Both the position numbers and the translations under genes were made by a program. The notes under the pieces are model-generated. The model did no database searches. It had not been told where the DNA came from and saw only the letters and a program-made list of their open reading frames with translations. DNA of 64,000 bases from an uncultured Clostridia bacterium (GTDB taxonomy: Bacteria > Bacillota > Clostridia > TANB77 > CAG-508): assembly GCA_934167175.1 (NCBI GenBank), contig CAKPKF010000003.1:53674-117673 (forward strand), read 5' to 3'. Shown here piece after piece: positions 1 through 9,258 of this stretch; position 1 is the first letter of the stretch, and each line of letters begins with the position of its first letter.

Positions 1-616
1 AATTTCCTTCTTTTGAAAGAATTGGTAAACAACTAATTTTATTTTCCCATATAATATCATTTGCTTCTGCTAAAGATATTCCTTCTTCTGAAAAAATAAC
101 TTTTTCTTTTGGAGTCATAAAATTGTCTATTGGTTCTTCTCTATTATCTCTTGAAATTCTATAATCTTTATCTGTCACTATTCCTAAAAATTTTCCATTT
201 TTTGTTCCATCATCTGTTACTATTACAGTTGAATGTCCAGTTTTTTCTACAAGTTCTAAAACTTCTTTTAAAGTTGTACCACTTTTTACATTTGAGTCAC
301 TTATAACAAAACCTGCTTTATGTTTTTTTACATTTCTAACCATTCTAGCTTGGCTTTCTATTGTTTGTGCACCATATATAAATGCTACTCCACCTTCTCT
401 TGCTAATGCAACACCCATTTCTTCGCCAGAAACTGATTGCATTATAGCTGAAACCATTGGTACATTTGCTGAATATTTTGGTTCTTCTCCTCTTCTAAAC
501 TTTACAAGTGGTGTCATTAATGATACATTTGTTGGAATGCATCTTTCATCTGTTAAATTTGGTAATAATAAAAATTCATTGAATGTTCTTGAAATATCAT
601 TTAATATTTTTGCCAT
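1..616 (-). CDS. guaB: IMP dehydrogenase, N-terminal part (cut by window edge)
   Basis: The first about 205 residues of IMP dehydrogenase, which oxidises IMP to XMP in guanine nucleotide synthesis. The reading begins MAKILNDISRTFNEFLLLP, as in clostridial GuaB, continues with the N-terminal barrel segment (PLVKFRRGEEP, MVSAIMQSVSGEEM, ALAREGGVAFIYG) and enters the first CBS repeat (SGTTLKEVLELVEK, GILGIVTDKDYR-like motif). The catalytic cysteine lies beyond the window. The ATG at 616 follows an AGGAGGAGT ribosome binding site. It is the third gene of an ackA/pta/guaB run on the minus strand, 23 bases after ackA, so it may be co-transcribed with them. Identification is by family recognition of the visible motifs. 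Confidence 0.93.
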   Translation of the reverse strand, partial: MAKILNDISRTFNEFLLLPNLTDERCIPTNVSLMTPLVKFRRGEEPKYSANVPMVSAIMQSVSGEEMGVALAREGGVAFIYGAQTIESQARMVRNVKKHKAGFVISDSNVKSGTTLKEVLELVEKTGHSTVIVTDDGTKNGKFLGIVTDKDYRISRDNREEPIDNFMTPKEKVIFSEEGISLAEANDIIWENKISCLPILSKEGN

Positions 617-639
617 TTTTACTCCTCCTAAAATTTATT

Positions 640-1830
640 TTATTTAACTAATTCTTTAGTATCTCTTGCAATAACAAGTTCTTCATCTGTTGGAATAATA
701 TAAACTTTTACTTTTGAATCTGCTGTTGAAATCTCTCTTTCATCACTTTTTGTATTATTCTTATCTAAATCAATTTTTACACCTAAAAACTCAAGATGTT
801 CACATATTCCTTTTCTTATATTTTTTTGATTTTCACCTATTCCAGCTGTAAACACTATTGCATCCATTCCATGCATTGTTACTGCATATCTAGCAATATA
901 TTGTGCTACTAAATAATTATGGTGTTTTATTGTAAGTATTGCTCTTTCATTTCCTTGATCTGCTTGTGCTTCCATATCTCTAAAGTCCTTGTATCCTCCT
1001 GAAAGTCCGCATATTCCAGATTCTTTATTTAGTATTTTATTTATTTCTTCTATGCTTAAATTTTCATTTTCCATTAAATAAGTAACAATTGATGGATCTA
1101 TATCTCCACATCTTGTTCCCATAGGAATTCCAGCAAGTGGTGTTAATCCCATACTAGTATCTTTTGATTTTCCACCTTCAACTGCACAAATACTTGCTCC
1201 TTGTCCTAAGTGACAAGTAACTATTTTTAAATCTTCTATTGGTTTTCCCATTAATTCAGCACATCTTCTAGAAACAAATTGATGTGATGTTCCATGGAAA
1301 CCATATTTTCTTATTCCATATTTTTCATAATATTCATATGGTATAGCATACATATAGTGTTCTTTTGGCATTGTTTGGTGGAAAGCTGTATCGAACACAC
1401 CAACCATAGGCACTCCTGGCATTACTTTTTGACACGCTTTTATTCCGATTATACCAGCTGGATTGTGAAGTGGTGCAAGAGGTGTACATTCTTTTAATGT
1501 TTCTATTACCTCATCTGTTATTAATACTGATTTGTTAAATTTTTCTCCACCATGTACTAATCTATGTCCTATTGCATTTATTTCCTTTAAGTCTTTTATA
1601 ACTCCATATTCTTCGTGTAATAATTGTTGTAAAACAAACTCAATAGCTCCATCATGTGATTCTACCGGATGTTCTAATACATATTTTTCTCCATTTACTT
1701 TATGTGTAACAAAAGAATTATCTTGTCCTATTCTTTCATAATTCCCTTTTGCTAATACTGTTTCATTTTCCATGTTTATTAATTGATATTTAAGTGATGA
1801 ACTACCACAATTTAATACTAATATTTTCAT
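640..1830 (-). CDS. ackA: Acetate kinase
   Basis: Full-length 396-residue acetate kinase, converting acetyl phosphate plus ADP to acetate plus ATP, the ATP-yielding last step of acetogenic fermentation in the cytoplasm. Visible family motifs are the N-terminal phosphate-binding LVLNCGSSSLKYQL, GHRLVHGGE with the substrate arginine, the FDTAFHQTMP block, GFHGTSHQFVSRR, and the ATPase-fold CHLGQGASICAV and FTAGIGEN motifs. The length matches the family (about 400). Start ATG at 1830 has the site GGAGGAATTTT upstream. It sits 12 bases downstream of pta, and the pair works as one pathway. Confidence 0.98.
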   Translation of the reverse strand: MKILVLNCGSSSLKYQLINMENETVLAKGNYERIGQDNSFVTHKVNGEKYVLEHPVESHDGAIEFVLQQLLHEEYGVIKDLKEINAIGHRLVHGGEKFNKSVLITDEVIETLKECTPLAPLHNPAGIIGIKACQKVMPGVPMVGVFDTAFHQTMPKEHYMYAIPYEYYEKYGIRKYGFHGTSHQFVSRRCAELMGKPIEDLKIVTCHLGQGASICAVEGGKSKDTSMGLTPLAGIPMGTRCGDIDPSIVTYLMENENLSIEEINKILNKESGICGLSGGYKDFRDMEAQADQGNERAILTIKHHNYLVAQYIARYAVTMHGMDAIVFTAGIGENQKNIRKGICEHLEFLGVKIDLDKNNTKSDEREISTADSKVKVYIIPTDEELVIARDTKELVK

Positions 1831-1842
1831 AAAATTCCTCCA

Positions 1843-2844
1843 TTATTTATTTTCTTGTGCCTGAACTGCTGTTATTGCAACAACTCCAACGATATCTTGA
1901 CTACTGCACCCTCTTGACAAATCATTAACTGGTTTTGCTATTCCTTGACATAAAGGTCCATATGCTTCTGCTTTTGCTAGTCTTTGCACTAATTTGTATC
2001 CTATATTTCCAGCATTTAAGTCTGGGAATATTAATGTGTTAGCTTTGCCTTCAAGTTTGCTTTCTGGTGCTTTTTTTCTTGCAACTTCTGGGATTATTGC
2101 ACTATCTAATTGTAACTCACCATCAACTATTATATTTGGCTCTTTTTCTTTTACTAACTCTGTTGCTTTTATAACCTTTTCTGTTAATTCTGATTTAGCA
2201 CTTCCATATGTTGAATACGAAAGCATTGCTACCTTAGATGTTTTTCCGATTAATTGTTCAAAACTTTTACTAGATGAAATCGCTATTTCTGACAGTTTTT
2301 CACTATCTGGATTTTCATTTAAACCAGAATCTGAAAAAATAAATACACCATTTTCTCCATATTCACATTCTGGAACTACCATAACAAAAAAAGCTGAAAC
2401 TAGCTTAGTTCCTTGTGCTGTTTTTAATATTTGTAAAGCTGGTCTTAATGTATCTGCTGTAGAATGTGCTGCTCCTGAAACTAATCCATCTGCTTTTTCT
2501 AATTTTAACATCATTGTCCCAAAATATATAGGATTTAGCATTAATTCTTTTGCTTTTTCTAGAGTCATGCCTTTATTTTTTCTTAATTCATAAAGTTCAT
2601 TTACATATTGTTCAAACTCATTACTTGTTTCTGGCTCTATTATTTTAACATCTGCTATATTTATAGAATTTTGCTTAGCAAGCTCTTTTGTTTTTTCTAT
2701 ATTTCCTATTAAAATAATATTAGCAAAGCCTTCATTTGAAACAATTTCAGCAGCTTTTAATACTCTTGTATCTTCAGCTTCTGGTAAAATAATTGTTTTT
2801 ATTTCAGACTTTGCTCTTTTTTTCATATTTTCTATGAAAGACAT
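1843..2844 (-). CDS. pta: Phosphate acetyltransferase
   Basis: Phosphotransacetylase of 333 residues, which moves the acetyl group from acetyl-CoA to phosphate and feeds ackA just downstream. Motifs seen include ILPEAEDTRVLKAAEIV near the N-terminus, GLVSGAAHSTADTLRPALQ, VFIFSDSGLNENPD, VDGELQLDSAI and FPDLNAGNIGYKLVQR, all typical of the short form without the N-terminal regulatory domain. A longer open frame reaches 2868, but the extra codons encode the ribosome binding site (AAAGGAGGAAGG), so I place the start at the ATG at 2844, giving MSFIENMKKRA. Confidence 0.98.
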   Translation of the reverse strand: MSFIENMKKRAKSEIKTIILPEAEDTRVLKAAEIVSNEGFANIILIGNIEKTKELAKQNSINIADVKIIEPETSNEFEQYVNELYELRKNKGMTLEKAKELMLNPIYFGTMMLKLEKADGLVSGAAHSTADTLRPALQILKTAQGTKLVSAFFVMVVPECEYGENGVFIFSDSGLNENPDSEKLSEIAISSSKSFEQLIGKTSKVAMLSYSTYGSAKSELTEKVIKATELVKEKEPNIIVDGELQLDSAIIPEVARKKAPESKLEGKANTLIFPDLNAGNIGYKLVQRLAKAEAYGPLCQGIAKPVNDLSRGCSSQDIVGVVAITAVQAQENK

Positions 2845-3190
2845 TAACCTTCCTCCTTTATATATCACTGGTATCTATTATAACAGTAATCTCGACAAAA
2901 GTATACCTCTTTTTTATTTTTTCTGTTAAATTATTACTCATATTTTAATCGCAATCAATTTATTTGTTTGAAATGTTATTTCTATCAGATAACTCAGTTT
3001 TGCTACTTATTTGTCTATATCTAAACTTTTACTTCAATTTTTATATCTTTAAACACTGTTCTACCCTACTTTTTTATATTCTATGTATTGACAAATTTTG
3101 ATTTTGCTAGTATACTTTTAAGGTGACCTAAATAAATAGTTAAAAAATATGAAATAGATATATACATATCTTAAACAAGGAGGGAATATT
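2845..3190. other. Intergenic region between pta and rpmF
   Basis: This 346-base divergent spacer holds the pta ribosome binding site (about 2848-2858), a TATAAT-like -10 box for pta on the minus strand (2877-2882, no convincing -35) and the strong rpmF promoter described separately. I see no additional gene on either strand. It is almost pure A/T. Confidence 0.6.
3088..3116 (+). promoter_or_regulatory. Promoter of rpmF
   Basis: A consensus vegetative promoter: TTGACA at 3088-3093, a 17-base spacer ending in CTAG, and TATACT at 3111-3116, about 75 bases ahead of rpmF. Confidence 0.85.
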
Positions 3191-3382
3191 ATGGCACAAC
3201 CAAAAAGAAGATGGTCAAAAGCAAGAACTCATCTTAAAAGATCTACATGGAAATTAGATAAACCAAATTATGCTACTTGCCCACAATGTCACGAACCAAT
3301 TTTACAACACAGAGCTTGTAAAAGCTGTGGTTACTACAATGGTAAAAAAGTAACAGTTGGTAGTCAAGATGAAAATAATTAG
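3191..3382 (+). CDS. rpmF: 50S ribosomal protein L32
   Basis: A 63-residue L32 protein of the large ribosomal subunit. The N-terminus MAQPKRRWSKART is diagnostic for the family and the protein carries a zinc-ribbon of two CxxC pairs (CPQC and CKSC), so this is the zinc-binding form. AAGGAGGG precedes the ATG. In many Firmicutes rpmF lies downstream of a DUF177 (YceD) gene in the same direction as pta-ackA; here DUF177 is missing and rpmF diverges from pta. A terminator follows immediately. Confidence 0.98.
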   Translation: MAQPKRRWSKARTHLKRSTWKLDKPNYATCPQCHEPILQHRACKSCGYYNGKKVTVGSQDENN

Positions 3383-3388
3383 TTTTTA

Positions 3389-3424
3389 AAAATACATTCT
3401 TATAAATTAAAGAATGTATTTTTT
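3389..3424 (+). terminator. Terminator after rpmF
   Basis: A 13-bp perfect stem (3389-3401 with 3410-3422), 8-base loop and following T-run, directly after the rpmF stop codon. Confidence 0.85.
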
Positions 3425-3622
3425 CTTTATAATTTAAAATTCAAATTTTTCAAAAATAAAAAATTCTATTTTTTTCTCTCTCTTATTTCTTTTATATTAT
3501 TTCATTTTTAATTAATTATGTATATTTTTTTCCTTATTTGTCATACTAAGATTATAATAATTTTAAAAAAATTTCATAAGCTTTTAATTTTTACACAAAA
3601 AATATAATAAGGAGGAATAAAT

Positions 3623-4177
3623 TTGAAAGCAACAGGAGTAGTTAGAAGAATAGATGATTTAGGAAGAATTGTTATTCCAAAAGAAATAAGAAAAACCTTA
3701 AGAATAAAAGAAGGAGATCCATTAGAAATTTTTACAGACAAAGAAGGAGAAGTTATATTAAAAAAATATTCACCTATTGGAGAACTTTCTGAATTTGCAA
3801 CAGGTTATGCTGAAACATTATCTAAAACGACAGGTCATATAGCATGTATAACAGATAAAGATACTGTAATTGCTGTTTCTGGTGGTTCTAAGAAAGAATT
3901 TTTGGAACAAAATTTAAGTGAGCAGTTAGAACAAGTTTTAGAAGATAAAGAAGTTTATACTAGTAAAGAAAATAACGATTTATCAATACCTGTTACCAAA
4001 AATGATAATAAAGAAAGAAAATATAATTCTCAAGTAATATATCCTATAATATCAGATGGTGATACTATCGGAAGTGTTATATTAATTTCTAAAGATGCTA
4101 ATACTAAAATGAATGATGTTGAACTAAAAGTAGTTCAATCAGCTGCTAATTTCTTAGGAAGTCAAATGGAAATTTAA
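3623..4177 (+). CDS. spoVT: Stage V sporulation protein T, AbrB-type regulator
   Basis: A 184-residue transcription regulator of the SpoVT family, which acts in the forespore on sigma-G-dependent genes. The N-terminal swapped-hairpin AbrB domain (residues 1-50) is almost identical to known SpoVT: MKATGVVRRIDDLGRIVIP, RKTLRIKEGDPLEIF. The rest (about 55-184) matches the GAF-like C-terminal domain. The start is a TTG at 3623, chosen because AAGGAGG lies 8 bases upstream and because the family begins MKATG. A monocistronic unit with a bidirectional terminator behind it. The presence of spoVT indicates a spore-former. Confidence 0.96.
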   Translation: MKATGVVRRIDDLGRIVIPKEIRKTLRIKEGDPLEIFTDKEGEVILKKYSPIGELSEFATGYAETLSKTTGHIACITDKDTVIAVSGGSKKEFLEQNLSEQLEQVLEDKEVYTSKENNDLSIPVTKNDNKERKYNSQVIYPIISDGDTIGSVILISKDANTKMNDVELKVVQSAANFLGSQMEI

Positions 4178-4187
4178 TTGATTTTAA

Positions 4188-4224
4188 AAAAATAGGAAAG
4201 CTATACCTAAACTTTCCTATTTTT
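4188..4224. terminator. Bidirectional terminator between spoVT and the KAP ATPase gene
   Basis: A 13-bp perfect stem (4188-4200 with 4212-4224), 11-base loop, A-run on one side and T-run on the other. It serves the converging genes spoVT and 4230-6212. Confidence 0.88.
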
Positions 4225-4229
4225 ATTTG

Positions 4230-6212
4230 TTATTCTTCTTGATTATTTTGCCCTCTTCCAGATAAAAATGAAGTTTTATATTTGTCCAATATAAATCCTA
4301 AATCTTTTGCAAATTCTTTTAGCATAACTATTTTTATACTTATATCTTTTCCCTTTATATAATCTTCTGTAACTTGTTTTAAATGTTTAATATTTTTCAT
4401 CTCTGGCTCTATTTCTTTTGTATATTTATTTGCTCTATTTATCATTTTTTCTTTAATTGTAACTATATCTTCATTTGTTGCACATGATATTCTTTGGAAT
4501 AGTTGGTATACATCATAATATTTAAATATTGGTATATCCATACACTCTTTATCAAATTTTTCATAGAATTTTTCCATTTTCATAGGAATATTCTTAAATA
4601 CTTCTTCTGCTTTTTCTTTATACATTTTATCTTTTAATTTTATATTTAGTGATTCAAAATGTTTTAATATTTCATCTATATCTGAATCATCTTTTATAGC
4701 TATCATTTCCGCTAGTTCTTCTGATACATTTTTACAATAATCTGAACTCAATGATGCAATGTTCATACCATTTAAGAATACACTTTTAATTGTTTTTATA
4801 TCATGTTCTATTAATCCCTTTTTTGAGAAATAACTAAAATATGCAAAAAGCTTTGTTATGTCTATTAATCTCAATTTTCCATTTTTTACATCATCTAATA
4901 CTTGTCCTACTACTCCTGAAAATTGATCATCTGTGATTTTCCAATATTCCTCTGTCAACAATCTTTTATATGCTGGTAATTTATCTGTATCTACTGTATT
5001 TATTATTGTTTCCATATCATCTTTAAAAACTTTCATATTGAAAATTCTTGTTCTTATATATATTTCTATGAATTTAAAGAATCTGTATTCAGATTTGAAA
5101 TTATAATAATAATTATTATCAAATTCTTTTATATAAAATTGTCTATTATCCATTAAGACTCTTGAAGATACTAATAATGATTTATATTCTTCGTTATTTT
5201 CTATATTTACAAATTTGTCTTTTGTTATTTTTCCTGCTTTTATTTCAAATGATATAGCAATTGTGAATATAAGCATTGTTTGCATTACACGATTGTTTGT
5301 ATTTGGATAATATTTATTAACCATTTCAAATATTTTCTTAAAATCATTTAATGCATGTTTAAGTATTCTTAAATTCCTTGTTCCACTTTTATTGAATGTA
5401 GATATAATAAATTTGGTATTTTCACGTAAAAATCTAATTAAGTCTGTATTATTTTCATATCTCATTAATAATCCATTTATTATATAGCTAAATTCTGGTG
5501 CATATTCAAATGTTTCACCTATCAGTTTCTCTTTTATTCGCTCATAATCATTAGCTTTATCAAATACATATTCGATTTTATCTTGTATTTTTTCTACTAT
5601 TGGTTTTTCAGTTTTAGATAGTGCTCCTTCTTTATCTAATAAATATGTTGCTATAAATGTTTTCATTTCCAAATTACTACTTTTTAATTTAGTTGATAAT
5701 TCTTTTTCATTACATATTATTATTGTTTTTATGTGATCATGTTCTACGAAGTTATTTATATATCCTAATATATCTATAACATCAACATTTGCTCTTTCTA
5801 AATCATCAAAGCATAAAACTTTATCATCTGTGGTAAAGAAATTGCCATAATCTATTCTATCTCCATTTTGAGTTACTCCAAATAAGTTCGCCATATCTAA
5901 TCCTGTTTTTGCATATTCTGGTATATTGGTTTGATTATGAGCATTCATATATTTTTTTAAATTTTTATCCATCAATTGTGTCGTTTCAATAAATATTTTT
6001 TTACTTATTTCTTCTAGGTTTGAAATTCCATATAAAGACATGTATATTGTTGTATATTTTTTACCATTTAATTGCATTGTCTCTATTTTATTTCTTATTT
6101 TGTTTTCCCAAAAGTATGTCTTTCCGCTTCCCCATTCTCCATTTAGCATAATTGCATAATCAGTATAATCTGACCTAACATAGTCTAATATGCTTTCTAC
6201 TAATTCTTCCAT
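4230..6212 (-). CDS. KAP-type P-loop NTPase
   Basis: A 660-residue protein with an N-terminal KAP-family ATPase domain (about residues 1-330). Visible: Walker A NGEWGSGKT at about 22-30, a Walker B-like VLCFDDLERANVDVIDILG at about 125-145, and a sensor-like IIICNEKEL. The remaining 330 residues are charged and helical, without a domain I recognise. KAP NTPases are often membrane-linked or found in phage defence and plasmid loci, but I see no clear membrane segments, so the role is open. I place the start at the ATG at 6212, preceded by GGAAGAGG; an ATG at 6228-6230 overlapping the comF stop (TAATG) is possible but has no ribosome binding site. It is translationally adjacent to comF, an unusual neighbour. 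Confidence 0.75.
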   Translation of the reverse strand: MEELVESILDYVRSDYTDYAIMLNGEWGSGKTYFWENKIRNKIETMQLNGKKYTTIYMSLYGISNLEEISKKIFIETTQLMDKNLKKYMNAHNQTNIPEYAKTGLDMANLFGVTQNGDRIDYGNFFTTDDKVLCFDDLERANVDVIDILGYINNFVEHDHIKTIIICNEKELSTKLKSSNLEMKTFIATYLLDKEGALSKTEKPIVEKIQDKIEYVFDKANDYERIKEKLIGETFEYAPEFSYIINGLLMRYENNTDLIRFLRENTKFIISTFNKSGTRNLRILKHALNDFKKIFEMVNKYYPNTNNRVMQTMLIFTIAISFEIKAGKITKDKFVNIENNEEYKSLLVSSRVLMDNRQFYIKEFDNNYYYNFKSEYRFFKFIEIYIRTRIFNMKVFKDDMETIINTVDTDKLPAYKRLLTEEYWKITDDQFSGVVGQVLDDVKNGKLRLIDITKLFAYFSYFSKKGLIEHDIKTIKSVFLNGMNIASLSSDYCKNVSEELAEMIAIKDDSDIDEILKHFESLNIKLKDKMYKEKAEEVFKNIPMKMEKFYEKFDKECMDIPIFKYYDVYQLFQRISCATNEDIVTIKEKMINRANKYTKEIEPEMKNIKHLKQVTEDYIKGKDISIKIVMLKEFAKDLGFILDKYKTSFLSGRGQNNQEE

Positions 6213-6229
6213 TTTTCCTCTTCCTTTCA

Positions 6230-6883
6230 TTAATCTTTTGCTATAGTAAGTATATCAACTGTTTTGCACCCTGCTTCTATTAGTTTTTTGCTACATTCTC
6301 CTACAGTACTTCCTGTTGTAAAAATGTCATCTAATATTAGTATTTTCTTGCCTATTATTTTTTCTATATTTTTTACTTTATATGCATCTTTTACATTTTT
6401 TTCTCTTTGTAATTTGCTTAGTTCACTTTGCGGTTTTATATTTTTTATTTTTACTATTGCATTATTATTTATTGTTATCTCTTTTATGTTTTTTTGTAGT
6501 TCCTTTGCTATTAAATAGCTTTGATTATATCCTCTTTGCTTTTCCCTTTGCTTATGTATCGGAACTGGAATTATTATATCATACTTTTTTAATCTTACAC
6601 ATATTTTTTTATTTTGTAAAATAATATGTGCAAACATTTTATATAAATATGCCTGATTATTAAATTTATAATCTATGATTTTCTTCCTAATTATTCCCTC
6701 ATATTTACACATATAAATATGCTTTTGAAAATATTTTTCTTTTCCATATTTTTTTATATTACATTTTAAATTATCTTTAATTTTTATATAACATTTTTTA
6801 CAAATATATTCTTCATTTATCTTTCCACAAATTCCGCATACATTTGGATAAATTATATTAAGAATATTCTCTTTTAAATTCAA
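6230..6883 (-). CDS. comF: ComF family phosphoribosyltransferase-like protein
   Basis: A 217-residue ComF/GntX family protein, linked in other bacteria to DNA uptake and recombination during transformation. The N-terminus carries a four-cysteine zinc finger (CGICGK then CKKC, residues about 16-35), and the C-terminal half is a type I phosphoribosyltransferase fold with the PRPP-loop motif LILDDIFTTGSTVGEC. Conserved IIPVPIHKQREKQRGYNQS is also present. The start is a TTG at 6883 with AAGGAGAAGG two to three bases upstream. It follows recD2 by under 45 bases and ends in the KAP ATPase start, so the three are probably one transcript. No other competence gene lies in the window. Confidence 0.92.
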   Translation of the reverse strand: MNLKENILNIIYPNVCGICGKINEEYICKKCYIKIKDNLKCNIKKYGKEKYFQKHIYMCKYEGIIRKKIIDYKFNNQAYLYKMFAHIILQNKKICVRLKKYDIIIPVPIHKQREKQRGYNQSYLIAKELQKNIKEITINNNAIVKIKNIKPQSELSKLQREKNVKDAYKVKNIEKIIGKKILILDDIFTTGSTVGECSKKLIEAGCKTVDILTIAKD

Positions 6884-6910
6884 ACCTTCTCCTTACTAAA
6901 GTAAGCTACT

Positions 6911-9117
6911 TTATAATTTCAATTTATACACTAAACCGTGTATTTCTTTTTCTACTATCTGAATTTTGAATCATATATTCTACTATTTTTGGATTTCCTA
7001 CAATTATGAGTAATTTTTTTGCTCTTGTTAATGCTGTATATAACAAGTTACGAGTCAAAAGCATTGGTGCAACTTGAGGTATTGCTAATATTACTACATC
7101 AAATTCACTTCCGTTGTGCTTTATGTATAGTTATTCCATAGCTATGCTCTATTTGGTCTAATTCTGAAAATGGATACCATGTAACTTTTCCATCATCGAA
7201 TTTTATTTTTACAAACTTTTCTATATCATCTATTTTGTCTATTCTTCCAAGTTCGCCATTAAAAACTCCTGTACCATTTTCATATTCTGGTTCATGTTTT
7301 TCCCAAAATAAATCATAATTATTTTTTATTTGCATAACTTTGTCGCCTTCTCTAAAAGTTATACTACCACTCACTTTTTCTTTTTTTAAAGATGATTTTG
7401 GATTCATTGCATTTTGTAATGCTTTGTTTAATTCTTTGGTTCCTAAGATTCCTTTCTTAGTTGGCGTAAGTATCTGCATATTACTAAAGAAATCATAATT
7501 TCCAAAATTTTGCAATCTTCCATTACATAATGAAATAATCTGTGCTAACATCTTTTCTTGTACATTTTCTTTTATGAAAAAGAAATCTTGGTTTGTTTCT
7601 TGTGAATTTTCTGTAATAAATTTTTTTCCATTATTAACATTGTGAGCATTTAATATTATTTTACTTTTAGCAGCTTGTCTGAATATTTTATCTAATACTA
7701 CTGTTTCTACAACTTCTGATTCTATTAAATCTTTCAGTATACTTCCCGGACCAACAGAAGGTAATTGATCCACATCTCCTACTAATATTAGTTTTGTCCC
7801 TTGATATAATGCTTTAACTAAATAATTCATTAAAAATAAATCCACCATAGAAACCTCATCTATTATAATCACATCACAGTCTAATGGTGCTATGTCGTAT
7901 TCAGTATTTATAGCATTTCCTTCTTCCTCTATTTTACCTATTTCCAAAAGTCTATGTAATGTTTTTGCTTCTTCTCCTGTAGTTTCTGTCATTTTCTTTG
8001 CTGCTCTTCCTGTAGGTGCACATAATAATGTTTTTTTACCATGTATTTTGTACATCTCGATTATAGTTTTTATTATTGTTGTTTTGCCAGTTCCTGGCCC
8101 ACCTGTTACTATACAAACATTATTATCATTTACTTCTTTTATTGCTTCTTTTTGTTTTTCTGATAATGTTATACATGAGTTTTTTTCTATTTTTTTTAGT
8201 TCCGAATCTATTTTCTTTATTTTTTTTATGTTTTTTGAGTTTTGCAATATTTTTATTTTTTCGGCTATATTAGTTTCTGCTTTAAAAAAACTATATAAAT
8301 ATACCCATTCTTCATTTTCTCTTTTTTCTATTATTACATCTTTATTTATATTTAGATTTATTAATTCATTCTCTACATTTTCTATATCTACTTCCAATAA
8401 ATTAGAAACAAAATTTATAACATTTTCTTTTATTGCACATGTATGTCCATTATAACTAGATAATAATAAACTATACTTTATTCCGCTTTTTACTCTTCTC
8501 TCATTATCATATGCAATTCCCAGTTCCATTGCCATTTTATCTATTTGTTTAAAATCCACTCCTCTAACGATTTCCAATAGAATATATGGATCAGATTTTA
8601 TCTCTTCTATTGCATTTGCACCTAATGCTTTATATATTTTTTTTGCATTATTGGGTCCTATTGAAAATTTTTCTAAAAATCCAACTATTTGCCATAAACT
8701 CCAATTCTCATTAAAACTTTCTGACATTTCTATTGCCTTTTTTTCGGTTATTCCTCTTATTTTTACTAGTTTTTTTGGTTCATATTTTAATATGTTGACA
8801 GTATCTTCTCCAAACATATCAACTATTTTTTTAGCTGTTGCTGGTCCAATTCCTTTTATTATTCCGTTACTTAAATATTTCTCTAACCCATCTAATGTAT
8901 CTGGCATTACTTTTTCAAAAGTATCAATTTTAAATTGTCTTCCATATTCTTGATGTGTTACAAATTTTCCGATTATTTTTAGTATATCACCTGAATTTAT
9001 GAATGGTAAATACCCAACTACTGTATAAACTTCTTCATCTGTTTCTAATGTTGCTATTGTATAACTATTTACTTCATTTTGATAAATTATATCTTTGATT
9101 TGTCCTTTAAGTTCCAT
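6911..9117 (-). CDS. recD2: RecD2-type 5'-3' DNA helicase, needing two +1 shifts at CGG codons
   Basis: A RecD2/RecD-like superfamily 1 helicase, acting in repair and mismatch processing without RecBC. Domain order: N-terminal OB-like region, tandem helix-hairpin-helix (about 85-200), then the helicase core with GGPGTGKTT, DEVSMVDLF and VGDVDQLPSVGPGS. The unshifted frame stops at 7105 after 670 codons, ending HKAQRK. The family reads H-K-[SA]-Q-G-S-E-F here. Skipping the C of the CGG at 7113-7111 gives exactly GSEFDVVILAIPQ and then 58 codons including LLYTALTRAKKLLIIVGNP, the final helicase motif. A second in-frame CGG (6938-6936) in the tail either gives a stop at 6924 (RNTRFSV) or, if its C is skipped too, RNTGLVYKLKL ending at 6911, which looks more like family C-termini. 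With both shifts the protein has 734 residues, a normal length. Confidence 0.88.
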
Positions 9118-9216
9118 TTATTTTTATACCTTCTTACTCATTTTCTTTCTCAAATTATAGCATGGTGAAAATAAAAACTCAATAGGAAGTGTGTTGAACT
9201 TTTATTTCATACGAAA

Positions 9217-9257
9217 AAAATAGTAAAGCAATATTAAAATATTACTTTACTATTTTT
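9217..9257 (-). terminator. Terminator after RNase Y gene
   Basis: A 19-bp stem (9217-9235 with 9239-9257) with one G-U pair, just behind the rny stop and followed on the minus strand by a T-run. Confidence 0.85.
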
Positions 9258-9258
9258 T

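Noticed and set aside
6930..7120. CGG reassigned to another amino acid, read in frame
   Set aside because: Reading on in frame from CGG meets a stop within two to seven codons at each of the three sites, so a new meaning of the codon does not rescue the proteins; only a shift does.
7105..9117. Natural end of RecD2 at the stop at 7105
   Set aside because: It would cut the protein inside the helicase motif after H-K-A-Q and leave the conserved last motif, coded directly behind in the next frame, unused.
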